Source of the DNA: an uncultured Eubacteriales bacterium
Lineage (GTDB): Bacteria > Bacillota > Clostridia > Saccharofermentanales > UBA5734
Length of the DNA stretch: 64,000 nt
Assembly: GCA_903835065.1 (NCBI GenBank)
Contig: CAILLO010000016.1
Span: forward strand, 1-64,000
Reading direction: 5' to 3'
The notes under the pieces are model-generated. The model worked only from the letters and a program-made list of their open reading frames with translations. It searched no databases and was not told the origin of the DNA. Shown piece after piece: positions 42,501 to 50,738 of this stretch (its first letter is position 1; each line of letters starts with the position of its first letter). The translations under genes were made by a program, and so were the position numbers.

Positions 42501-43919
42501 ATGGCGGACCAGGGTCTTGCACCTTCAACCCTCGAAAACCTGCATGACGCGTTCGTGTTGATAGACCGGACGTGGCACTTCACCTGTGTGAACCAGGGCG
42601 CCTCCCGGATCTTCTCCCGCGAATCCTCCGAATACGTCGGCAAGCTCCTATGGGACGCGTTCCCGGTCCTGTCCGGGTCTCCGGAAGGGGAGGTCCTGCG
42701 TCGCACCATGGATCGCGGAGAATTCGCCCGACTGGAGATCCAGGGGACGGAGACGGGGCGCTGGTTCAACGTCTTCGTGGCGCCTTCCGCGGACGGGATC
42801 GCCGCCTATTGGCACGACGTCACGGAGTGGAAGGATAGCGGGATCCGCCTTCAGGAAGCGAAGCTCAGCGCCGAGCGCGAGGAACGGATCGCCTACCTCA
42901 GCTTCCATGACGTGCTGACCGGGCTCTACAACCGCCGCTACATGGAGGAGGAGATCCGGCGTCTCGACACGCCGCGCAACCTACCGATCTCGGTGATCGA
43001 GGGCGACGTCAACCGGCTGAAGCTGGTGAACGACGCGTTCGGGCACGAACGGGGCGACGAACTGCTGCGGATCGCCGCGGACACGCTGCGCGCGAGCTGC
43101 CGGCCGGAGGACCTGGTCGCCCGATGGGGCGGGGACGAGTTCATGGTGTTCCTGCCGCGGACCAGCCGGGAGGACGCCGAGAAGATCGTGGCACGGATCC
43201 GCGCGAACGCCGCTGTCCGGGAGGTCCAGTCGATTCCCGTCAGCATTTCGCTGGGTGTCGGCACGAAGACGTCGTCGGACCAGACGATCCTGTCGGTCGT
43301 GATCGCCGCGGACGATGCGATGTACCAGGTCAAGTCGAAAGAGAGCGAGCGCAGCCGGCGCCAGATGGTCGACACGATCGTCGGGATGTTCTACAGCAAG
43401 TACCCTTACGAGGAAAGCCACGCGAAACGGGTCGGTCAATTGTGCGAACGGACGGCGGAGGCGCTGGGATATGGGCCGGAGCGCGTGAAGAAGGTCGCCC
43501 TGGCCGGTCTGATGCACGATATCGGCAAGGTCGGCGTCGGCATCGAGATCATCGGCAAGCCCGGAGACCTGAACGAGGAGGAGTGGGTCAAGGTGCGGCG
43601 CCATTCCGAAATGGGGTATCGGATCGTCGGCTCGGCCGAGGAGATGATCGAGGTCGGCAACGCGATCCTCGCGCACCATGAGCGGGTCGACGGCACGGGG
43701 TACCCGAGTGGGACCCGGCGGGAGGAGATCCCCGAGGCGGCGCGCATCATCGCGGTCGTCGACGGGTTCGCCACGATGACCGGGCCGAGCCCGTACCGCA
43801 GGCCGATGAAGAAGGAAGCGGCCGTGGCGGAGATCCGCCGCAACGAAGGAACGCAGTTCGACCGGGAGATCGCCGAAGTCTTCATCGAGAAAGTGCTGTG
43901 CAAGGAGGTCTCCGGATGA
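42501..43919 (+). CDS. PAS-GGDEF-HD-GYP cyclic-di-GMP enzyme
   Basis: The 472-residue cytoplasmic protein has a PAS sensor domain (about 10-115), a GGDEF diguanylate cyclase domain with intact RWGGDEF at about 208-214 and a canonical RxxD inhibitory site (RPED) five residues before GGDEF, and a C-terminal HD-GYP phosphodiesterase domain with LMHDIGKVGV and HHERVDGTGYP. The usual DAxT near the end is ATMT. It may both make and degrade c-di-GMP. Start at 42501 is chosen because an earlier ATG precedes the predicted transcription start. Its stop overlaps the Rieske gene ATG. Confidence 0.9.
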   Translation: MADQGLAPSTLENLHDAFVLIDRTWHFTCVNQGASRIFSRESSEYVGKLLWDAFPVLSGSPEGEVLRRTMDRGEFARLEIQGTETGRWFNVFVAPSADGIAAYWHDVTEWKDSGIRLQEAKLSAEREERIAYLSFHDVLTGLYNRRYMEEEIRRLDTPRNLPISVIEGDVNRLKLVNDAFGHERGDELLRIAADTLRASCRPEDLVARWGGDEFMVFLPRTSREDAEKIVARIRANAAVREVQSIPVSISLGVGTKTSSDQTILSVVIAADDAMYQVKSKESERSRRQMVDTIVGMFYSKYPYEESHAKRVGQLCERTAEALGYGPERVKKVALAGLMHDIGKVGVGIEIIGKPGDLNEEEWVKVRRHSEMGYRIVGSAEEMIEVGNAILAHHERVDGTGYPSGTRREEIPEAARIIAVVDGFATMTGPSPYRRPMKKEAAVAEIRRNEGTQFDREIAEVFIEKVLCKEVSG

Positions 43920-44890
43920 TCCAGAACCAGTGGTATGCGGTGCTGCCGTCGAAGAAGGTGCCGAAAGGCCGGCTCGTGGCCGTGCGCCGCCTGAACCTCG
44001 ATCTCGTCCTGTTCCGCGACGAGAAGGGGGAGCTCGGTTGCGTCGTCGACCAGTGCCCGCACCGCGGCGTCGCGCTGAGCCACGGCAAGCTCAAGGGGAA
44101 CTGCGTTCAGTGCCCGTTCCACGGGCTGGAGTTCGACGGGAAGGGCCAGTGCCGCCTCGTCCCGGCAATCGGACGGGCGACGAAGACCGACCTCGGCCGG
44201 TACAACGTGAAGAGCTGCGCCGTGCGCGAGGCGAACGGCATCGTCTACCTCTGGAACGGAGAGGCGTCGACGGCGACGGATGGCCCGCTGCCGTGGTTCG
44301 CGGACTTCGTGGACGACTCGTATTCGATGAGCGAGATCGAGGATCCGTGGAACACGCACTATTCCCGGGCGATCGAGAACCAGCTCGACGTCGTGCACCT
44401 GCCGTTCGTGCACCACAACACGATCGGTCGGGGGAACCGGACGCTGGTCCACGGCCCGAAAGTGGTCTTCGAGGACGGGCGGATCGTGACCAGCGCGAAC
44501 AACGAGGTCGACGTCGGGCAGGAGATCCGGCCGGAGGCCGAGTGCACGATCAACTCCACGTATCTGATGTTCCGCTTCCCGAACGTCTGGATGAACCACA
44601 TCTCGGACAAGATCAAGGTGGCCGTGTATTTCGCGCCGGTCGACGACGAGAACACGATCCTATACCTCCGGTTCTACGGAAAGGCGACGGGGCTGCGGCC
44701 GCTGAACGCGTTCATGGCCTGGACGGGCAAGTACGCGAACCGCGTGATCGAGCGCCAGGACAAGCGGGTGGTGGTCACGCAGAAGCCGAAGGCGTCGGAG
44801 TACCGTTCGGGCGAGAAGCTCGTGCCGGGCGACCGGCCGATTGTGGTATACCGGAAGCTGCGGGACGAGAAGAAGGGCGCGAAGGCGTAG
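43916..44890 (+). CDS. Rieske-type (2Fe-2S) oxygenase alpha-subunit-like protein
   Basis: The 324-residue protein has a Rieske cluster (C47-x-H49 in QCPHRG and C66-x2-H69 in QCPFHG) and a catalytic non-haem iron site with N155, D158, H161 and H166 (ENQLDVVHLPFVHH). It matches single-component Rieske oxygenases such as vanillate demethylase or pheophorbide-type enzymes. No reductase partner is nearby. The ATG overlaps the stop of the c-di-GMP gene and AAGGAGG lies inside that gene's end, so the two are translationally coupled, a combination I have not seen described. Confidence 0.88.
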   Translation: MIQNQWYAVLPSKKVPKGRLVAVRRLNLDLVLFRDEKGELGCVVDQCPHRGVALSHGKLKGNCVQCPFHGLEFDGKGQCRLVPAIGRATKTDLGRYNVKSCAVREANGIVYLWNGEASTATDGPLPWFADFVDDSYSMSEIEDPWNTHYSRAIENQLDVVHLPFVHHNTIGRGNRTLVHGPKVVFEDGRIVTSANNEVDVGQEIRPEAECTINSTYLMFRFPNVWMNHISDKIKVAVYFAPVDDENTILYLRFYGKATGLRPLNAFMAWTGKYANRVIERQDKRVVVTQKPKASEYRSGEKLVPGDRPIVVYRKLRDEKKGAKA

Positions 44891-44945
44891 TCGTTCCGTT
44901 CTTGACAGGTCGGCGACCGCAATCCCCTACCACTCGGCGCCTCCG

Positions 44946-44971
44946 GCCGGCGGCCCGGAAGGGCCGCCGGC
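44946..44971 (+). other. Perfect 11-bp hairpin with GGAA tetraloop
   Basis: GCCGGCGGCCC and GGGCCGCCGGC pair fully around GGAA, a GNRA-type loop. It lies 55 bases after the Rieske stop, downstream of a consensus TTGACA (44902-44907), and just before the ABC ATPase -10. There is no T-tract, so it may be a rho-independent-like barrier, an mRNA stabiliser or a protein-binding site. Confidence 0.7.
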
Positions 44972-44972
44972 A

Positions 44973-44981
44973 TGCTATCAT
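44973..44981 (+). promoter_or_regulatory. Extended -10 giving a possibly leaderless ABC ATPase transcript
   Basis: TGC plus TATCAT (44976-44981) ends 6 bases before the ATG at 44988. No Shine-Dalgarno is present, the same arrangement as at 26645 and 6834. Confidence 0.5.
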
Positions 44982-44987
44982 GGCGGT

Positions 44988-45707
44988 ATGGACAGAGAAC
45001 CGCGCCCCGACTTCATCGTCCTCCAGGACGTCCACAAGACCTACCGGGTCGGCGAACAGGAGATCCGCGCCGTCGACGGCGTCGACTTCACGGTCGGCCG
45101 CGGTGAATTCGCGATTGTAGCCGGCGCCAGCGGCGCAGGCAAGACGACCGTCCTCAACCTGATCGGCGGGATGGACCACGTGACGAGCGGCTGCCTCTCC
45201 GTCGACGACCGCGTCGTCAGCGGTCTCGATGCGCGCCGCCTGACCGAGTACCGCCGCAACGACATCGGCTTCGTCTTCCAATACTACAACCTCGTGCCCA
45301 ACCTGACCGCGCTCGAGAACGTCGAGCTCGCGACCGAGATCCGCCGCGAGCACCTCGACCCGAAGACGACGCTCGAGCAGGTCGGCCTGGGCGACCGCCT
45401 GCAGAACTTCCCGGCGCAGCTGTCGGGCGGCGAGCAGCAGCGCGTCGCGATCGCCCGCGCCCTGGCCAAGAACCCGAAACTCCTCCTGTGCGACGAGCCG
45501 ACCGGAGCGCTCGACTACCAGACCGGCAAGCAGATCCTGACGCTGCTGCAGGATACGTGCCGGAGGACCGGCACGACGGTCGTCGTGATCACGCACAACC
45601 TCGCGATCGCCCCCATGGCCGACCGCGTGATCCGCATGAAGAGCGGCCGCGCGGAGAGCGTGACCGAGAATCCCGCCGCGAAGTCCGTGCAGGAGATCGA
45701 GTGGTGA
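44988..45707 (+). CDS. MacB/LolD-type ABC transporter ATP-binding protein
   Basis: The 239-residue ATPase has Walker [19 protein letters not shown], the [21 protein letters not shown]-loop region typical of the LolD/MacB group, signature [15 protein letters not shown], and Walker [13 protein letters not shown]. It partners the FtsX-type permease whose GTG overlaps its stop (GTGA). Such pairs act in mechanotransmission or in lipid or peptide export rather than import. No accessory MacA-like protein is adjacent. Confidence 0.92.
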   Translation: MDREPRPDFIVLQDVHKTYRVGEQEIRAVDGVDFTVGRGEFAIVAGASGAGKTTVLNLIGGMDHVTSGCLSVDDRVVSGLDARRLTEYRRNDIGFVFQYYNLVPNLTALENVELATEIRREHLDPKTTLEQVGLGDRLQNFPAQLSGGEQQRVAIARALAKNPKLLLCDEPTGALDYQTGKQILTLLQDTCRRTGTTVVVITHNLAIAPMADRVIRMKSGRAESVTENPAAKSVQEIEW

Positions 45708-48700
45708 GAGCCCGCGCATTCCGACGCGACGCCTTCCGGGAGATCCGCCGCACGCTGCCCCGCTTCATCGCGATCGTGGCCATCGTCGCGCTCGGGACGG
45801 CCTTCTTCGTCGGCATCAAGACGACCAATCCCGACATGAAGGCGACGGCGGCCAACTACTTCGCCGAGACCGGCTTCTACGATTTCCGGCTGCTGTCGAA
45901 CGTCGGCTTCACCGAAGCCGACGTCGAGGCGTTGCGCGGCGTCGAGGGCGTGACGGGCGTGCAGCCCGCCGACTCGCTCGACGCGGTCGTGCGGGTGGGG
46001 TCGAGCGAGAAGGTGTTCCGGGTCGAGTCGCTGCCCGACGCGGACGGCCCGATGCCCGGAACGGCGGCGTCGATCGACCGCCCGCACGTCGTCGCCGGGC
46101 GGCTTCCGACCGCGAGCGGGGAGTGCGTCGTCGAACGCAACACGCTGGCCGACATCGACTACGCCGTGGGCGACCGGATCCACCTGACGTCGGGCGACGG
46201 CAGCGACCTCGCCGCGAAGATCGCCACGGCCGACTACACGGTCGTGGGCATCGTCGAGACACCCGAGTACGTTTCGAAGGACCGCGGCACGACGACGATC
46301 GGCAATGGCGTCGTGTCCTCCTTCGTGCTCGTGCCGCTGTCGGACTTCCGGCAGACCGTCTACAGCGGCGTATACGTCGCCATGGCGAATCCGACCGGCG
46401 CCAGGGCCTACTCGGCGGCGTACGACGACCTGTCGGCCGTCGTGAAGGTGCGGCTCGATGCGCTGTCGGCCGAACAGGCGCCCCGCCGGACACTGCAGAT
46501 CCTCTCCGATGCCTGGGACGCCTGGAGGGCGGCCTCCGCGGAGTACGACCGTTCGGCTTACGACGCCCGGCAGCAGATGTCCGACGCGTGGGCGAAGATC
46601 GCCGACGGCCAGGCGAAGGTCGACGATGGTCGGGCGCAGCTCGCCGCTGCAGAAAAGTCGGCCGCCGCGCGGTTCGCGTCCGCCGGCAAGGACCTCGCCG
46701 CCGGCCGGGCGGCCTGGCAGTCCAGTGAGACGTCGTACGAGGCGAACCGCGCCGCCTTCGACGCGGCGGTCGCCCAGGCGAAGCAGCTGGGCGACTACGA
46801 CGCGCAGAAGCCCGCGTTCGACGCCCGACAGGCGCAGCTCGACGCCGCGCAGGCACAGCTGGCGGCCGGAAAGGCCGCGCTCGACGCACAGGTCGCGACG
46901 CTCGCGAAATCGAAGCGGGACGCCGCGGCCGCATTCGCCGCGACGAAGGCGACGCTGGACGCCTCGCAGTCCGACCTCGACCAGGGGAAGAAGGATTACG
47001 CGACCCAGAAGGCCGACGCGGACCAGAAGCTCGCCGACGGCTACGCGACGCTCATGGACGGGCGCGCGAAGCTGGACGACCTCCCGACCGCGACGTGGTA
47101 CGTGCTCGACCGCAGCACCAACGTCGGCTACGTCGACTACGGCGCCGCGGCGGACCGGCTCGACGCGATCGCCCGGGTGTTCCCCGTGCTGTTCGTCCTC
47201 GTCGCGATGCTGATCTGCTTCGCGAGCATGAGCCGGATGGTCGAGGAACAGCGGACCTACATGGGCACGCTCAAGTCGCTCGGGTACTCCCGGCTGCGCA
47301 TCGCCTCCAAGTTCCTGCTCTACGCCTTCTCCGCAAGCGTGCTGGGCGCGGCGGCCGGCCTGTACTTCGGATTCGAATTCTTCCCGCCGACGATCTACCA
47401 CGCGTATTCGGCGCTATACACCATACCGAACCTCGTGCTGCTGTTCGACGGCCCCTTCGCCGCCGCCGCGCTGGCCGCCGGCGTGGCCGTCACGTGCGGC
47501 GCCGCGCTGCTCGTCGCGTTCGAGGAGCTCGCTTCCACGGCGGCGACCCTGATGCGCCCGCGCGCGCCGAAGCCCGGCCGCGTGATCCTGCTGGAACGCA
47601 TCCGGCCGCTGTGGAGGCGCATGAGCTTCACGTGGAAGGTCACGGCGCGCAACATCCTCCGCTACCGGGCGCGGTTCCTCATGACCGTCGTCGGGGTCGG
47701 TGGCTGCACGGCGCTGCTGCTCGTGGGCTTCGGCCTGCGCGACGCGGTGAAGACCATCGTGGACGAGCAATACGGCAGCCTGTTCCTCTACCAGGCGACG
47801 GTGACGCTGCAGGACGGCGCGACCGACGCGCAGCGCGCGGCCGTGAAGACCGCGGTGGAAGCGGAGACGCACTACGCCGCATCGCTCGACCGGCGCATCG
47901 AGTCGGTGACGGTGTCGGCCGGTGACGGCGGCGTTTCCATGGACGCGAGCCTGCTGGTCCCGGCGGACCCGGCCGGGATGGCCCCCTTCATCGTTCTGCG
48001 CGACCGGGTGACGCAGGCCTCGATCGTGCTCGGGGACGAAGGCGTCGTGCTGACCGAGAAACTGGCCGGCAGGGTCGGCCTCAAGGCGGGGGACGCGGTG
48101 ACGCTGACCGACGCGGACGGGAAGTCGGTGCGCACGAAGGTGACCGCCGTCACGGAGAACTACCTGCGGCACTTCGTCTACATGACGCCGTCGCTGTATG
48201 CGCGGCTTTACGGTTCGGCGCCGGTCGACAATTCGATCCTGGTCGACCTGACCGTCCGGAGCGCGGAAGCCCAGCAGACCTTCTCGAAGACCGTCGTGAC
48301 GACCGGGGGGATCTCGTCGGTCGTGCTGACGAGCGACAACGTATCCAAGTTCGACGATTCCATGAAGAGCATCTATTCGATCGTCCTCGTGCTGATCTTC
48401 TCGGCGGGGCTGCTCTCGTTCATCGTGCTGTACACGCTGACCGACATCAACATCACCGAGCGGACGCGCGAGATCGCGACGATCAAGGTGCTGGGCTTCT
48501 TCGACCGCGAGGTGGCCTCCTACATCTTCCGGGAGAACCTCGTCCTCACGCTGGCGGGCGTCGCCGCGGGGCTGCTCGCCGGGTCGCCGCTGTCGCACTA
48601 CGTGATCGGATCCGCGGAGGTCGACTTGGTCATGTTCGGTCGGCGCATCCTGCCGGCGAGCTTCGCCGAGGCCGCTGCGCTGACGCTCGCCTTCTCGCTC

Positions 48701-48772
48701 GCGGTGACCTTCGCCATGGTCTACCGGCTGCGCCGCATCGACATGATCGAGGCGCTGAAGACCTCGGAATAG
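45704..48772 (+). CDS. Large FtsX/MacB-family permease with periplasmic coiled coil
   Basis: The 1022-residue protein has an N-terminal membrane helix (RFIAIVAIVALGTAFFVGIK), a first extracytoplasmic region with a long Ala/Gln/Asp-rich helical stretch (about 270-455, periodic ADGQAKVDDGRAQL and LDAAQAQLAAGKAAL), a first FtsX core (about 475-615), a second helix set starting NILRYRARFLMTVVGVGG, and a second FtsX core near the C-terminus (DITERTREIATIKVLGFF). This duplicated, coiled-coil-bearing layout is typical of large Firmicutes ABC permeases. The start is a GTG overlapping the ATPase stop; AGGAG lies upstream. Confidence 0.88.
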   Translation: MRARAFRRDAFREIRRTLPRFIAIVAIVALGTAFFVGIKTTNPDMKATAANYFAETGFYDFRLLSNVGFTEADVEALRGVEGVTGVQPADSLDAVVRVGSSEKVFRVESLPDADGPMPGTAASIDRPHVVAGRLPTASGECVVERNTLADIDYAVGDRIHLTSGDGSDLAAKIATADYTVVGIVETPEYVSKDRGTTTIGNGVVSSFVLVPLSDFRQTVYSGVYVAMANPTGARAYSAAYDDLSAVVKVRLDALSAEQAPRRTLQILSDAWDAWRAASAEYDRSAYDARQQMSDAWAKIADGQAKVDDGRAQLAAAEKSAAARFASAGKDLAAGRAAWQSSETSYEANRAAFDAAVAQAKQLGDYDAQKPAFDARQAQLDAAQAQLAAGKAALDAQVATLAKSKRDAAAAFAATKATLDASQSDLDQGKKDYATQKADADQKLADGYATLMDGRAKLDDLPTATWYVLDRSTNVGYVDYGAAADRLDAIARVFPVLFVLVAMLICFASMSRMVEEQRTYMGTLKSLGYSRLRIASKFLLYAFSASVLGAAAGLYFGFEFFPPTIYHAYSALYTIPNLVLLFDGPFAAAALAAGVAVTCGAALLVAFEELASTAATLMRPRAPKPGRVILLERIRPLWRRMSFTWKVTARNILRYRARFLMTVVGVGGCTALLLVGFGLRDAVKTIVDEQYGSLFLYQATVTLQDGATDAQRAAVKTAVEAETHYAASLDRRIESVTVSAGDGGVSMDASLLVPADPAGMAPFIVLRDRVTQASIVLGDEGVVLTEKLAGRVGLKAGDAVTLTDADGKSVRTKVTAVTENYLRHFVYMTPSLYARLYGSAPVDNSILVDLTVRSAEAQQTFSKTVVTTGGISSVVLTSDNVSKFDDSMKSIYSIVLVLIFSAGLLSFIVLYTLTDINITERTREIATIKVLGFFDREVASYIFRENLVLTLAGVAAGLLAGSPLSHYVIGSAEVDLVMFGRRILPASFAEAAALTLAFSLAVTFAMVYRLRRIDMIEALKTSE

Positions 48773-48859
48773 GCGCATCGAGATATGCGCGATAACCGTA
48801 ACGGATGCGACGAAAATCGTGCGCGGCACTCGGTGTTCCGAACCCGATAGACCCACCGA

Positions 48860-48888
48860 TTGACAAGAGAATCGATTGCGATGATATT
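48860..48888 (+). promoter_or_regulatory. Promoter of the DsrE-TusA-DsrMK operon
   Basis: A consensus TTGACA (48860-48865) and GATATT (48883-48888) are 17 bases apart, 44 bases before the first ATG. Upstream a short perfect stem (48773-48790, 6-bp arms) follows the permease stop and may end that transcript. Confidence 0.65.
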
Positions 48889-48931
48889 GAGTGGGATGGT
48901 CCGGAATCGACACGAAGAGGAGGAACCCGTC

Positions 48932-49468
48932 ATGGACTTCGAAAAGGAACTGCTGGCCCTGAAACAACAGGTCGCGGACAAGCCGGGTCCGGAGAACAAG
49001 CTGACGATGATCGTCTTCTCGGGCGAGCTCGACAAGCACCTCGCCGCGCTCATCATCGCCACTGGCGCCGCCGCGATGGGCATGAAGGTCGTCCTCTTCT
49101 ACACGTTCTGGGGCACCGCGGCCCTCCGCTCGCCCAAGAAGAAGGCCAATGGCAAGAACCTGATTGAGAAGATGTTCGGCATCATGCTGCCCCGCGGCAA
49201 CAACAAGCTGATCCTTTCCAAGATGCACACGCTGGGCGCCGGCACCGCCATGATCAAGGGCCTCATGAAGAAGAAGCACATCGCGAGCCTCGACGAGATG
49301 TACGAGATGGCCGGCGCGCTCGGCGTCCAGATCTACGTCTGCGAGATGTCGATGGACCTGATGGGCATGAAGATGGAAGAGATGATCGACTATCCGAACA
49401 TGCGGAGCGCCGGCGTCGCCACCATGCTCGCCGATGCCAAGGAATCGTCCGTCCAGTTCTTCATCTGA
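48932..49468 (+). CDS. DsrE/DsrF/DrsH-family sulfur-transfer protein
   Basis: The 178-residue protein has the DsrE-type flavodoxin-like core: MIVFSGELDKHLAALIIATG, VVLFYTFWGTAALR, and a conserved Cys at C137 (QIYVCEMSMDLMGM), the expected sulfur-accepting position. It matches the longer DsrE3/DrsH-like members that hand sulfane sulfur to or from TusA. AGAGGAGG precedes the ATG at 48932; an earlier ATG lies in the promoter. The TusA gene follows after 14 bases. Confidence 0.88.
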   Translation: MDFEKELLALKQQVADKPGPENKLTMIVFSGELDKHLAALIIATGAAAMGMKVVLFYTFWGTAALRSPKKKANGKNLIEKMFGIMLPRGNNKLILSKMHTLGAGTAMIKGLMKKKHIASLDEMYEMAGALGVQIYVCEMSMDLMGMKMEEMIDYPNMRSAGVATMLADAKESSVQFFI

Positions 49469-49482
49469 GAAGGAGAGAGACA

Positions 49483-49722
49483 ATGGCCGACTACGAGATC
49501 AAGAAGACCCTCGACTACAAGGGGCTCGCCTGCCCGATGCCGATCGTCAAGACCAGCATGGAGATGCCGAAGATCGCCGTAGGCGACGTCGTCGAGATTC
49601 TGTCCACCGACCCCGGCTCGATCGCCGACTTCCCGGCCTGGGCCCGCACGACCGGACAGGCCGTGCTCGAGGTCAAGCAGGAGCCCGGACTGATCCGCAT
49701 CTACGTCAAGCGCCAGAAATAG
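49483..49722 (+). CDS. TusA-family sulfur carrier
   Basis: The 79-residue protein has an intact active-site motif LACPMPIV (CPxP) and the rest of the TusA fold. TusA carries sulfur as a persulfide on the Cys. Placement between a DsrE homologue and a DsrM/DsrK pair implies the carried sulfur is oxidised or reduced through the membrane complex. AAGGAGAG precedes the ATG. A paralogue with an altered motif lies at 28-267. Confidence 0.93.
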   Translation: MADYEIKKTLDYKGLACPMPIVKTSMEMPKIAVGDVVEILSTDPGSIADFPAWARTTGQAVLEVKQEPGLIRIYVKRQK

Positions 49723-49777
49723 TCGGCCGCCCCCGCAGGCCGACTCGCACGACGACTACCCTGAAGGAGGTCCGAAG

Positions 49778-50737
49778 ATGGCATTCGGGTTGTTCTCCCT
49801 GTCTGCGCCCGTCTTGATCGACGCGCTCGCCAAGGCCACCGCGAAGGCGACGGCGACGCCGATTCCGACGCTGGCCCCGACGCTGGCCCCGACCGCGACG
49901 CTCGCGGCCGGCGTGTCGCCGACCCTGACCCCGCTCGCCACGCTGACGCCCTTCGCGACCGTGACGCCCGACGTGATCGGCAGCGGCTCGATCGTCGTCG
50001 CGCAGCACACCGGGCTTCTCTGGGTGTTCGACCAGCTCGAATATCTGATCATGGTCCCGCTGGTCTATCTTTCGATCCTGTTCTGCATCGGGATGCTGGT
50101 CTATCGGATCGTCCAGATCTGGCGCGCCCCCCGGTCGCCCTTCACCCTGCAGGTCTTCCCGTCGATGAAGAAGCCCAGGATCGCCGCGCTCGGCGACACC
50201 TTCGCGATGCCGCAGGTCCGCCGCCACCAGCCGCTCTTCTGGGTCTTCCTGATGATCTTCCACGTCTCGCTCGTATTGCTGGTCCTGGGGCACCTCGACC
50301 TGCTGCCCCAGATCAGCCTGGTGCCGGAAAGCTCGCGCGACATGCTGGGCGGCGGACTCGTCGGCGTCGGCGTGACCGTTCCGCTGTTCTACTTCCTGTT
50401 CCGGCGCTTCAAGACGCCCAACCGGGAGATCAGCGTGCTCGCGGACTACCTCCTGCTGATTCTCGTGATCTTCCTCGCCCTGTTCGGCGACCTGATGAGC
50501 TGGGGCAACTCCTGGACCACGACCGGCTTCATCCTCACCAAGCAGCACTTCGCGGGCTACCTGGACAGCCTCGTCCGGTTCACGTTCCTCGACCCTCGCT
50601 ACTGGCTCAGCGGCACGCACTACCACTTCGCCGTGCTGCACGTCCTGCTGGCCGAGCTGTTCTTCGTGGTGGTCCCGTTCTCCAAGATCGTGCACGCCTT
50701 CCTGGCGCTGCCGGTCAACCTCCTGAGGAGGAAATAG
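49778..50737 (+). CDS. DsrM/NarI-like membrane cytochrome b subunit with Thr/Pro-rich N-terminus
   Basis: The 319-residue protein has five membrane segments (about 88-113, 150-175, 190-212, 220-245 and 285-312). His pairs in RRHQPLFW, MIFHVSLVLLVLGH and GTHYHFAVLHVLL could ligate two b-type haems and quinone, as in NarI, DsrM and HdrE. Residues 15-68 are an unusual Ala/Thr/Pro repeat (TPIPTLAPTLAPT) ahead of the first helix, absent from usual family members. It ends one base before the DsrK-like gene; GGAGG precedes the ATG. Confidence 0.85.
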   Translation: MAFGLFSLSAPVLIDALAKATAKATATPIPTLAPTLAPTATLAAGVSPTLTPLATLTPFATVTPDVIGSGSIVVAQHTGLLWVFDQLEYLIMVPLVYLSILFCIGMLVYRIVQIWRAPRSPFTLQVFPSMKKPRIAALGDTFAMPQVRRHQPLFWVFLMIFHVSLVLLVLGHLDLLPQISLVPESSRDMLGGGLVGVGVTVPLFYFLFRRFKTPNREISVLADYLLLILVIFLALFGDLMSWGNSWTTTGFILTKQHFAGYLDSLVRFTFLDPRYWLSGTHYHFAVLHVLLAELFFVVVPFSKIVHAFLALPVNLLRRK

Positions 50738-50738
50738 C

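Noticed and set aside
47414..49483. Long minus-strand frames opposite the FtsX permease and DsrE genes
   Set aside because: Composition is that of an antisense shadow; the plus-strand genes have clear motifs, starts and ribosome sites.
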